Positions 10,700 to 21,759 of a stretch of DNA of 64,000 nt are shown here, in pieces. Both the position numbers and the translations under genes were made by a program. Under the pieces are notes generated by a model. The model searched no databases and was not told the DNA's origin. It saw only the letters and a list, made by a program, of their open reading frames with translations. Position 1 is the stretch's first letter, and the number at the start of each line of letters is the position of its first letter. Source of the DNA: Pinus tabuliformis (taxonomy: Eukaryota; Streptophyta; Pinopsida; Pinales; Pinaceae); NCBI GenBank assembly GCA_031772625.1, contig CM062815.1, positions 602,504,505 to 602,568,504 on the forward strand. Direction: 5' to 3'.

Positions 10700-13600
10700 A
10701 GTGCCAACGATCTTCACCTATGTGCTCTAGCTTACCTGAGACTCAAAGGTGATTGCATCACCTTGCTCAGTAAAATGTTATTTATTTTGTAAGTTATCTA
10801 GGTAATCTAAGGTTTCCAATCCTTCTACTCATACTTCATTGTAAAAATACATAACAAAATGGACTTAAACACATGCAAAAGTAGCAATCTCAAATAGTTT
10901 GACTCATATAAGCTTTGTTCATAGTAACTTTGAACCAAAATTGCCACCAACCATCATCAAAGATACAAAAAATTCCATTTCCAGTCTTATTATTGATTAC
11001 TAAGGCACTTAAGAACTACAAATTTGTTCTTTTGTTTTTTTTGGAGTCCAATTACCTCTAGCTTATTCTCTATGTTGGGTTACTGATAAAAGCATAGGCA
11101 AAATCTAATAGGTGACCATAGAATTCAACATTAAAAAGTCAAGATTTCAAACAAGATAACTATAACTGTAGCCATTATATTATTCTTTTGTTTGGGGGGA
11201 ACTATAGTTATAATTGTGACATTTCCAATTTATTTTATCTCATTTCAAACAACATAGTTATTCTATCAAAATGAATCATGTAGAATTGAAGTAGCTGACA
11301 TCATAATCTAATGTTAGAAAAATTTTCTGGATTGCTGTCACAAATTTACTAGCATTCGTAGATCCATTAGGCATTGAAACGTTTAGGAGATAGTCTTCCA
11401 TGTCTAGTGAACTTGACAACTATTATTTTGAAGGGGCACATTGTTTACAATATGTTTACAATTGTTTCTTTTTCTCAGTATTGGAATTAGGTTGATTAAA
11501 CAACTTGTTGTTATTCAAAGTTCATATTCAAGCATTGGGGATCCACTTTATGGGAATCCAAATATCTCCTTTTGAAATATTTAAAATAAGGGAATACTAA
11601 CAAAGAAAAAGATTCTTTAACCCAAACCAAAATCCTTTTGTCTCGAGGTCTATCATGAAATTATTCTTTTATTAATTACCATATTGTGTATTCTCTTTTG
11701 TACTTCTTGGAGAGTCTATAGGCTTCATTTTGAGTCATGATGTATTACAATATGTATCTAACAATCACATTTACTATTTTATCAAAATGTATTTCTTCAA
11801 TGATGTGTCTCGTCAAAGTATTTCTTCTAGACATGGAAACCTAAGCAATTTCTCATGACATGAAAAAATAAACAATTGCATGTACTCCCAAAACTGACAC
11901 CCCTTTAGTCAAAAGATGATATTTTTAGAGAAACTAACTATATTGAGATTGATAAGAAATGTGTAAATCCATATTTGATTGGATGACCATTCTTTTGCAT
12001 TCAATTAAAGCATAAATCCAAAGAGTATTCCTTGAGTTTGTGAAAGAAGTAGAGAAGGTACTGCAAATATATTGCACTTGGATGTAACTTGAAGATAATT
12101 TTACTGATAAAATTGATCCTGGAAGTGAAAAATATTCTTAATAAAAAATGTGAACATTTTGCACAATGGACTCACAACAAGACTTCATCACCATGCTTTA
12201 GGTTATCATTACTGGGTTAAAATCAAGATGAAAATAATCACGCCATTCGTAATTTGAAAGGCAAGCAATCAACCTCAACTTCTAGAATAAATTGGTAACT
12301 AATTCAAGTTAACACCCTTGTGAGAAAGCATTGTCCATGCCAAAAAGCATGATGGAATAATGTTATAAACCAATGTTGAGATACTTGGTTGGAGTCAAAA
12401 TTTATTGATTTAGGAAAAAAGGGGGGCATGTAAAAAGGAAACGAGCATTAAAAAATGCATAAAAATACATTTTTGTCATTTAAGTTAGAATATAAACCTA
12501 AAACAAGATCAGATTAAATACCATGCAAACCTTTTGACAACACATTGGCATAATTTCTAGAGTTAGATGACACTTTCAACAAATCAATGTAAGAAAAAGA
12601 GCCTAAAAATTAGACTTTATAGACAGATTTTTGCCTATCAGGGGATTTTTCCTTAAAAAGCACTAACTCACGTGACACATGAGTTTCTAAAAAAACTTGA
12701 GTCCAACAAGTTTTGCATATTTTTGAAATTTCTCACCCCTAAGATCTTGTTTTGTGTAGATTACTCCATGAGTTCTCCAACACCGAAATAAACATTGACA
12801 AAAACCCAACATAAGAGCTTCAGACTACCCAAAAATGTTGGAAGGGAAGAAACACAATGAAGATAATTTAAACTAGGCAAGGTTACAAAACTATCCCAAT
12901 AAAAACTATTTTCATGCCATCACTATCAATAACATCTAAAATGAATCAGATATCACTAAAATGATGATAATCAAAAGCATCACCACAATAACTTAGTCAT
13001 GGTTTATATATTATGTATTTCACTGCTTCTACCAATATTATTATAATTTTTCTACATTTGATAATCTGGTTGTCCTCCTTAAATGATTCGCAAATTGTGG
13101 CCTCCCATAACTTTCCTATACCTTGCTTATTGGAATAGAGTCAGTTTGTTTGACTAGATATTATGACCATATAGTAATACTATCTAAATATTAAGGACCA
13201 TTATGTAGATATTATAATAATATAATGTCTATTTTTATATATGGTATGAAATAAACAAGGTTTTGTAAGTTTTTCTTGAAGGGTTAAAATATGGAGTCGT
13301 AGGGATTCAAAGAGTCTTGAAAATATTTTGTATATTTATGTGTTGGGGTCATATATAATCTTTACAGTATTCTTTGTAATACACCATCATGCTTTACTTG
13401 CTTCATAGTTGTGAAATTTACGTAAGTGTGGACAATAATACATAAGAATAAGAAACAATGAATTGATGCATTTATTATTCGATGATGCAATGTATCATTA
13501 CATAGAGTTAACACCAAAAAATCGTTCACATGTTGACACAATCCAGAAGCCACTAAAAGGTGTCCAACAGAATGCACAAGTGAACATTTTCTAGCTACAT

Positions 13601-15842
13601 ACACCATGAAGTTTAAAGAATTAAATTTCTCCTAAGGTCCAAATTTTATAAAGTAAAAAAAAACTGATGTCGCGCGGATATTTCTTCGATAAATGCATGC
13701 ACGCAGAATATCCTTCAAAATTTGTGCGGTTGCAAAAAAGGATGACTCAGTGATTTGGGACCATTCCACACACTTGGGGCTGATTCTTTGACATGAGCTC
13801 AATCCAGTACAACGAAATTCGATTGACCCTGAAGAAATGCAACCCTCAATGGAACCATTTTGTCCTACTCATGTTTCATTATCATGCATGAACCAAGAGG
13901 GGGAAGATGGATTCAAAAAAGTCTATATAAACAAGACAAATTATGAGACATTGTTATGCTAGTCAAATTACTATTAGAGCAAACCGCCATTCCATTGTTG
14001 AAGCCAAATAAGGGAAGATCACTAGCATGTTGGGCATATTTTTTCTAAGAAACCATCATCCTAGTGGGAAAAGAGGAATCCACCATTGGAGACTCTTCAT
14101 ACTTCTTTGAGAGAGAGGAGAGACTTGAAAAGAGATTGAGGAAAAGAAACCCCCTTATTGAGGATGTTTTAGCACCACAGCTCAAAGAATTCTCTTCAAG
14201 TGTCTAAGATTCATCTATTGTATTCAACCTCTACTTCCAACAGTCAATAAAGGGAACCTTTTCCATTATTTTATTGCTTTGTTTGCTCTATTTGAGCATT
14301 GTTTGTGTATCTACCTGTTTGTTTAGTTTATGTTTATGTATGCAATTTTTCCACTATTTAAAATGTTATGTTTATTTAAGTTTATCTAGTAACAACACCA
14401 ATTATGCATGTGATCCTTTATAGGGAACAATCAACTACTAAGGAGGTTCCTTTTGGTACACCGTTGCCACAAAAACACTACCACAGGAATTGTGATCATA
14501 CCGTTGTCTTTACATTAATCTAAAGATTGTCTTTGCAGGATCTTCTCTCTGCACAACTATCCTACAGGGTGCTCAACACATCTTTAGATTTTTTACAGAG
14601 ATCAGAGACTTGTTCTAAGCCCACCAAAGTGAAAATTTTCTTTTCCTTTTTGCCTGCACATATTTTTCTCTGACAGACATGAGCACGTGTCTATGTGTGC
14701 CTAAGCTTGCACGGTCACCATAAAACAAAAAGGAGCCTTGTAATTTCTCTTCTCTTAGGTGATTAGCAACCATTAGTGAATTTCCTTCACCTTTTCATTC
14801 TGTATTTTTTGTTTAATATGCCTAGTTGCTTCACTAACCTCAATTGGTGGAGCAATAGAGTAGTTTTCATTTTTTATTTGCAATACACAAATAGATTAAT
14901 TAGGGAGAAAAGTAAGTGGCCAAATTCCACGTATGTTTTTCAAACTACTTTGCTAATGCTTTCTGCAAATCACATAGCTTAATTAGTAAAGGAATAAGTG
15001 GCCCATCATTGAAAAATATTACGACTAACCAAAGCTTTTATATCTCCATTTTTGGGACTAGGAAAATTTTTTATTAGATAAAGTGAGTAATATTTGCTTC
15101 CCGTTTGTCTCTTAGGTGAACCTAAGCTTGAATATGAAAACTTTCTCAAAAGAGTTTGAATTTCCAACTCCCTTGTTAAACTCCACATAGTTTAATAGGA
15201 AAAGAGTAAGTGGCCCATAATCCACAATATATTTCTTTTTTAATGCAAGGAACAATAAAAACTTAGTATAATTAGAAATACATTGTAAAGGATCACCACA
15301 TATCTGAATCTTATCAAACTTGGTATGCTCACTTGCATCACACACTAAGCTTCCATATGCTTTGTTCTCAAGGGCATCTAGTTTCTAGAGCTTTGGGTAC
15401 TTAGAATATTTTGGATTACAACCTCATTCCATAAGGGAATTAAGACTCCTTAAAAACAACCATAACTAGAACCAACTAAGTTTCCCCACAGGGCCACCAA
15501 AAAAGTTATAGTTCATGTTAGGACCATTGGGGGTAGGCATCCCATAAGATGCCATGGTCATGTTACACATTTGAAGCATAGTTGTTGAATTTCTAGGGAG
15601 CTTAAAATATTTTAATCATCCCATAGAAAAGAATACCCAAGCAGGGAAGAGACCCAATTCAGAGGGGGTTTGGCTTAGATCCAATGTGTGCGGTACTCTT
15701 TGGGGCCACTTGACCCATCTAGTGCTCGATACTAGTAACTGACTACCAAGAATCGAAAGAATCTTATGCTCATGTGGGATGAAGGTAAATTAGTGGCCAA
15801 AATATAGGGAATCCTTTCCCTATAGGTGATGGTGCACACAAT
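10700..15842. other. Gene-free AT-rich spacer
   Basis: No open frame above 81 codons and no protein motif is visible. The stretch 13660-14600 has a promoter-like TCTATATAAACA at 13922-13933 and AATAAA at 14245-14250, about 320 bases apart, as in an LTR. I could not find matching termini, a second copy or TSDs. Otherwise I see nothing in this 5.1 kb. Confidence 0.55.
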
Positions 15843-15847
15843 ACTTG
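15843..15847. repeat. TSD ACTTG, left copy of the 47-kb Copia
   Basis: ACTTG precedes the LTR terminus at 15848 and recurs at 62886-62890, directly after the far LTR terminus 47 kb away. Confidence 0.88.
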
Positions 15848-16788
15848 TGTTAGAAATATTGAGGGGGGGGGGGGGGGGGAATCAATATTCCTTAGCAATT
15901 AGCACTTTTAAATTTTTTCAGAGCATTAGTTAATTTTAAATTATTATTAATGTTTATCCAGTAACAACAGTAAACAAATGAACACAATAGGCACAAGAAT
16001 TTTAGGTGGAAAACCCCCTTTGGGTCAAAAACCACTAAACACTTTTCTAATAATTACTTTAATTTTCAGCCCCAACTGAAATGAAAGTTACAAATTCCTA
16101 GAATTCTAGAAAGGCATGCTTCTCTAGCTCCCACTAGAACTTTCTGGAAGGACGCCCCAACGCCCTGGTTTCTTCAGTAGTCAACTGAATGTATGCATCA
16201 ATATCCTAGACCGACCTACCACCCTGAAGTGTTCACAGGCTCCAACGTGTAGGCGATTTCATGCACCCACCTAGCACCTCCCTGCCACCATATAATGATT
16301 AGAAGTGAGACAAGAGTGTGGTTTCCCATACCAGGGACAATGATCCACGATAAAATATGATTTACAATTATTTTCTTGTACTTTACTGAACACCCAGTCA
16401 CAATATGACCTGAAACCAAACCATGACATCGTCTGAACATTGACTCCTATACTTGACTCTAGGTAGATTGGATCTTTTAAAATAATGACTCTTTTACAAA
16501 TTTACAATGATGACTCTTTTACAAATTTACAATGATGACTCTTTTACATGACGGGATTTTTGACAAGACTTGACACTTGACTCGACGTTGCTTCTTGGAT
16601 CAATTGTAGTTGTTGAGGTATTGTTGTGCTTGCTTCAAGTAATGGTACTTTGGCGCTACATGTCCTTCTAGTATGTGTCCGAGTTGTCCTAAAGTGTCAT
16701 CCTTCCTGCACATGCATTAACAAGAAAGACCTAAACAAATACAAAACAATATACTTACGTTATCCTACAAAAACATATGTTAGAGATG
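15848..16788 (-). repeat. 47-kb Copia 3' LTR, piece 1
   Basis: It starts TGTTAGAAATATTGAGG and carries a run of 17 G at 15863-15879, where the sister LTR (50984 on) has an interrupted G stretch. It aligns with 50984-51259 and 61059-61662. It is interrupted at 16788 by the Tat-like element and resumes at 39594. Confidence 0.87.
16784..16788. repeat. TSD AGATG, left copy (Tat-like element)
   Basis: AGATG lies just before the giant LTR and again at 39589-39593. The sister Copia LTR shows one uninterrupted AGATG at 61658-61662, which is the empty site. Confidence 0.95.
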
Positions 16789-16855
16789 TGTTGTGCTCTA
16801 CAACAACCCCCATTTCATATTATAGTTTATTCTCAAAACTATAATATGAAATGGG
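16789..16855. repeat. Tandem hairpins at LTR start
   Basis: Hairpin 1 is TGTTGT / ACAACA around GCTCT at 16789-16805. Hairpin 2 has perfect 20-bp arms, CCCATTTCATATTATAGTTT at 16809-16828 and its reverse complement at 16836-16855, around a 7-base loop. The 3' LTR keeps both with one arm mismatch (34717-34763). Confidence 0.92.
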
Positions 16856-16989
16856 TCCCTTTTTACTTTTGATTGGTATCAACTTAGCATTATTCAAAAA
16901 GGTCCGAAAAACAAAATGAAAACATTACAAAACCTTTTTGATAAATCAATTAATTGGTTTTATAATATATAAATGAGAAATCTTTTATC

Positions 16990-17312
16990 ATTGCGATAAA
17001 GCGATCGCCAGATTGCATGTCGCAATGACAAAGGAGGCATAACTTAAAGACCCATTGGTTTTCTCTGACGCGACAACACGCAATAGGCTACCGGATATCG
17101 GCAATAACAAGTTAGCATAACAAAAGCCCCTTTTGCTCCAATGCGATGCGATAAAGTTCCTTTTGCTCTGATGTGATGCGATAAAGTCCCTTTCGCCCCG
17201 ATGCGATGCGATATCGCTATCGGCGATCGGGGATGTACCATGCAAGCTTTTCAAAGTGCTCAGTTAATACTCCCGATGCGGTCCGATATCGCTATCGGCA
17301 ATAGGGGATTCC
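16990..17312 (+). repeat. CpG-rich repeat array in U3
   Basis: It holds three or more units of about 30 bp built on the core GATGCGATGCGATAAAG or GATGCGATGCGATATCG, plus palindromic phrases such as CGATATCGCTATCGG and TCATTGCGATAAAGCGATCGC. It is strikingly CpG-rich against an AT-rich background and is repeated at 34895-35215. Its place upstream of the TATA-like site suggests an enhancer-like array; that is inference. Confidence 0.75.
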
Positions 17313-17636
17313 AAAGGGAACCAATATAACAATTTAAGTCTTCCCCAACGGCTGATTGCGATAAAGCCAAAAGCACAAATTTCAAAGAATTGTTAAAGCA
17401 GGGATTTTACGATTAATTCGTATTAAAGGCCTTATCTTCCCAACAGCGATTCACCTGCGCTCAACCGCCAAAACTTTCAAGGCACGCTTAAACAAATCAT
17501 TCGGCCAATAAACGATATGATGGGCATTTAAAGGATTGGCAGGTTTTAACAGCCATTTAATGAAATAGTAAGTCTAAAAATCTTTTCACAGATTGTATCC
17601 GTGGCCACTTGAAGTTAATCTTTCATCATGCATTGA

Positions 17637-17648
17637 TTAATATATCTC
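17637..17648 (+). promoter_or_regulatory. Candidate TATA box for the LTR ORF
   Basis: TTAATATATCTC lies about 90 bases before the first ATG of the LTR frame and is conserved in the other LTR near 35542-35553. It is the best TATA-like match in the region. The transcription start is not proven. Confidence 0.45.
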
Positions 17649-17738
17649 GCTCATATTTGGTTTGCGCTACCAATTCTCTGTATTACGTTCATTTTCACTC
17701 CTGTGCAGAACTCTTCTGAAGCAGTAGATTTAAGCAGA

Positions 17739-20700
17739 ATGGGGAAGAAGTCTAAGAAAACTGCAATCGATTCCGCTTCGCCTGCCATAGGACAACTCAC
17801 CGCTGATCCAGGAGCTAAAAGAAAAGGATTGATATCCGAAACTACATGTCTAGGACTCGGCAAAACTACTTGGCAAAGTACCTATAATTTGATTGAAGCC
17901 GAAGAACCCGAGGTGACAGCAGTACAAGCCACAGTAGATACCACTCGAAAATCTGATGCTACTCTAAAGGACTTAGCTGACTCTTTCCTTCATCGGATAG
18001 CAGCCTGGGAAAAAATTCTCCCATATACGGATGTAGTGAGGTGGGCAATTGATGAAATACCAATCACAGACAGAACCTTTTGCACCAGAGATGGGAGAAT
18101 CTTCGGTTCATTTCAATCTAATGATTTGAGGCAAATCTATCATTTGCCTGTACCAGAGAAGAAGTACGGCAAGGCATTTCTGGAGAAATTCCAAGATGAG
18201 AATGAAATTGAATCCGAACCCATTCGGGATTGGAGGCAAAATACGGCAAAACACAAGCATGAATCTTCGGGTAAGTACTCCGTTGATTCTCTATGTTCTC
18301 CTTATTGTTATGCTGGGATAATGATGTGTAGATTGTGGGCGTTGCATGATTCCGCTAATTTCACTATAGAAATCGTTCCCTTGATGGAAGCGGCATGTAA
18401 TAGTGAAATAATGGATTGGGCAACTATACTATCAGATAAGCTAGCAACAACACTTCTTGATTTTAGAAGCAAAACCCACGTCACTGAAAGGCTTATTCCC
18501 CCATTCTACTACAGTGCTTATATCCTGGACACCTTGTGTTTTAATTCTGAATTTCCCGTGCTTGGATGGAGGTGGACTTCACAAGACCCCATGCCCATTC
18601 ACATATACCATCAAAAGTTGTGGAAAACTTACTATAAACACCATTTATACCAAGTCTGCAATGGCTTTATGTTACCCATTCATTACTCTATTTTTGATAA
18701 ACCTGCTCCCAAGATTTCCTACCAAGCAGGGGTCAATTTGACATCCATAGGAAGATGGTTCAGAGAAGAAAAATTTACTTATATAAGAATTTTCGGCAGC
18801 CAAGCCAAACCTCATGTCCTTCCTTTGTACATACCCGATAAATTGTTGGCTGGGGAGATAACCTATCAGATTATGTCCGAAGGAGTTACACAAACTCTAA
18901 AGAAAAATAAGAAGCAGGTTTGGCCCTCTTTTCCTCTGAGATGTGGTGTCTATACTTTGCATGATTTTAAACATGCAGAGAAAGAAGCTGAGAAGATGAA
19001 GGCATTAACTCTAGCAACTCTCCCTAATAGGCGATTTGATCCAAACAAAATCACCTATAATGCACTTGAACATGCCAAATTGACAAAGTTTGATCATAAA
19101 GAAGATAAGTTTGATGACCTGTTCTCCTCAGCCGAGTCAATGTCCCAAGTTAAATCACTGGCCAGAATGGAATACAAAGATGACGGGTTAGTTGAATTCA
19201 ACAGACTTAGAGAACAGAGGTTGCACACTCTGCCTCTAGATCTGTTAGCAACAACCCCAACGACAGAATCAAGCGAGCCTGAGCAGCGACTCAATAAGGA
19301 ACCTCATGTTACATCAAAAGAATAGGAGGAAGTGCATATGGAAAAACAAGAGGAAACCCAGACGAAAGAGCAGGAACAGAGCAGCATAGAGGTGAATGTA
19401 GATACTCAAATTGACCCGAAATTGCTCCAGGAATGGCAACAATTCGACTCAATCATCAGTAATCTTGAGTGCTCTAAGGAAGCCGAGACATCAAAAGCGG
19501 CTGATACACAAGAGACAACTTCAAAACAGGTTCCAAGTGGAACCAGCGGCCTACCCAGTTTGAAAGAAGTAGAGATAATCCCAAAGGATCCCTCCGATCA
19601 GATTATTTTGCAAATAGAAGAAATTCCTCCCTTAGATGTCTTCTATAGCCCAAGACACAAGGTTGTGGTAAACCGACAGAGGAAGAGGAGAAGGATTGAC
19701 CAACCTTCCCTATTCCCAGAGCAAACAGTGACGGGCAACGTGGTTTGGAAAGAGGAATTTGACCCATCTGATGACCTCACAAAACTATCCCAATATGCTG
19801 GAGCCTATTCGGCAGCAACAATAGACAAGGCATCAGAGGTGAGTAATTTATTAAAAGCAAAAGACCAGGAGATCTTTTCACTACAAGCACAACTATCAGA
19901 GGTAGAGCAGAAGGCGGAGCAAGCAGAATGGCAATTGTTTACACAACAGCACATAAATAATCAATTGACTAAACAATTGCAGGAAGAGAAATAGAGGATT
20001 GATCACAGTGCAGTCCAAAAGCAGAAAGAGTTGTCTGAGGCATTGGCACAATTGAAAGCAGCGAATGAACAAATGCTGAAATCAAAAGATGAGCAAATTT
20101 CTCAACTATCAGCCCAGCTAGAGAAAACAAAGAATCTTCCACAGCTAACTGAATTCAGAGCAGAGGCATTACAAATAAACAAGGCATTGATAACACAGAT
20201 AAAACCTTTATGTCAACAAATTGATTAGGCGGAACCATTATGCGATTTAACGACATCAATAAGTGAAAAATCAGAAAAAGCTAGAACAGACTTGGATCAA
20301 GCCGATGAGACATTAACTAATTTGCTTGAGTGGCAAGATACCGATCAGGGACAGGCGGCTAATTTACCAAAGATTTTAGAATCACATAAGGAGATATTAT
20401 TTACAGAATGGCAGTCCCAGTTAATGAAAGCAGAGAGAGAAATTTCAAGAAGAAAATCAACCACAAGTAATTTGGTTGAATTGGTTAATAATACTCTCTA
20501 CCTGTCTAACATGATTTCTCAATGTACTCCAGGTAAATTGATAGTGGCTAAAACATTGGAGCAGTCATGTTATCCAGAACTAGAGAAAAATGGGAGATTA
20601 ATCGCAGGAATTAACAGTTTGACATGGGACACCTATTGGTTCTTCTTAGTCAAACCATACAGCTAGAGAGCTGCCCTCAAATGCCTTACAGATGCAATCG

Positions 20701-20831
20701 GGTATATCATTCCCGATATACAGGATGCCACCTATGCTGCCCAACTCAATTCTCGCCTCAACAAACCACCCGAAGTGGAGCCAATGCTTGTGATATGCCA
20801 GCTCAGGTTTAAAGGCAAACAGCCTAAATGA
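17739..20831 (+). pseudogene. LTR-encoded ORF, 5' LTR copy (about 1,030 codons, four stops)
   Basis: From the first ATG (17739; protein begins MGKKSKK) to a TGA at 20829-20831 the frame stays in phase for 1,030 codons. It is cut by four TAG stops: 19323-19325, 19992-19994, 20226-20228 and 20664-20666. At each one the other LTR has CAG. The N-terminal half (clean to 19325) starts lysine-rich and has globular-looking sequence with many aromatic residues, such as GWRWTSQDP. The middle is acidic with a basic patch (RQRKRRR). The C-terminal half, about 19840-20300, is Gln/Glu/Lys-rich with heptad-like spacing, so probably coiled coil. I do not recognise the family. Ogre-type elements have an extra ORF before gag, but between LTR and gag rather than inside the LTR. 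An accessory or captured host protein are both possible. Confidence 0.8.
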
Positions 20832-21725
20832 TGATTCATGCCGCCGACTGCCAGATTGTTGTGAAAGAGATATTCAAAATCAATTGATACCAATTAAGTA
20901 GGATTTCAGTTTCATAGGTAGTTAGCTTAATTAAGTATTTATAGACCCTTTCATGTATTTGGAAAAGGTCGTAAAGTTTTGTATATGACTTAAAACCTGA
21001 AGTTGCACTATTGTACTTCAGGTATATTCTTTTATAAAACTGGACCAATCATTCTGATTTTGACAAAGAAGCTTTTATGCGAATGTGCACTACTGTCTTT
21101 GTTTGAAAGTATTTCTGCGTTGGAAGAAGAATTTCAAATAGCAATTGATATTGGGAGTGATAAGCAGCTCATATGGTACTATTATCTATGTCTGAATTCA
21201 TTCTTTTTATATGAATTGTCATTTGATTGCTTTTGCTATTATCGGATATATGTATGTGTTTTTAACAGCATTCTTTATTCCTTCCACTATTTGATGTTTA
21301 CAATATGCTTTTCTTTTGATCATATATGTATCGATGATATAAATGATAAGTGTAGCAATATTGTGTTAATCACTTTGTTTAACTATTTAAACAAGGTAAT
21401 CATTGAATGAATAAATGTCTATGTTTATTAGATAGAGTCATCTATATGCCTGTCAATAGACAAAGATCATCAAACGCTACATTTCAAAGGATAATAGTTC
21501 CCGGGATTAGTAGTAGTTCTTTTATTTTTGCTGATAGATTAAGTTATTCGCCTATCGTTAGATTAGATAATCAATCGTTCATCCACCCATTTTATTCATT
21601 ATTGGGAAACTGATCCCATTATACCCAGTCGAAGCCACCATTCCAAACGGAAAAGGAGCTGTATTAAGGTCCGGACCGGGTGGTTATCCCCCAATGTTGA
21701 TACAACGATTTTCGGGGCATTAACA
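20832..21725 (+). other. AT-rich distal part of 5' LTR
   Basis: It has no ATG-initiated frame I would defend. A 135-codon AT-rich frame at 21003-21410 begins at TTG and is shared with the other LTR simply because the LTRs are copies. It ends in the LTR terminus and runs into the primer site. Confidence 0.6.
20995..21023. repeat. Hairpin downstream of LTR ORF
   Basis: ACCTGAAGT and ACTTCAGGT flank an 11-base loop, about 160 bases after the LTR-ORF stop. It is conserved in the 3' LTR at about 38902-38930. A role in 3' end formation is possible but unproven. Confidence 0.6.
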
Positions 21726-21729
21726 TTTT

Positions 21730-21746
21730 TGGCGCTAGAAGGAGGG
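21730..21746 (+). promoter_or_regulatory. Tat-like primer-binding site
   Basis: TGGCGCTAGAAGGAGGG begins four bases after the LTR. It resembles the Arg-tRNA type primer site reported for Ogre-like elements (from memory). It is not the initiator-Met site used by the Copia and chromovirus elements here. Confidence 0.7.
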
Positions 21747-21759
21747 CCATCAACTATGA

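Larger units (their letters stand above)
16789..21725 (+). repeat. Tat-like 5' LTR (4.94 kb)
   Basis: It starts TGTTGTGCTC and ends GCATTAACA, and it matches 34697-39588 throughout. It has about 42 bp near 21613-21655 that the 3' LTR lacks. It contains a hairpin pair, a CpG-rich repeat array, a TATA-like site, a frame of about 1,030 codons and an AT-rich tail. LTRs this long are rare, and long coding frames inside them rarer still. Confidence 0.95.

Noticed and set aside
16988-17254. Minus-strand frames with repeated ASHRSER-like words over the CpG array
   Set aside because: The protein repetition simply mirrors the DNA repeat units.
21003-21410. 135-codon frame conserved in both giant LTRs
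   Set aside because: It starts at TTG and not ATG, its composition is that of AT-rich DNA (Phe, Tyr, Ile, Leu), and conservation is explained by LTR identity.
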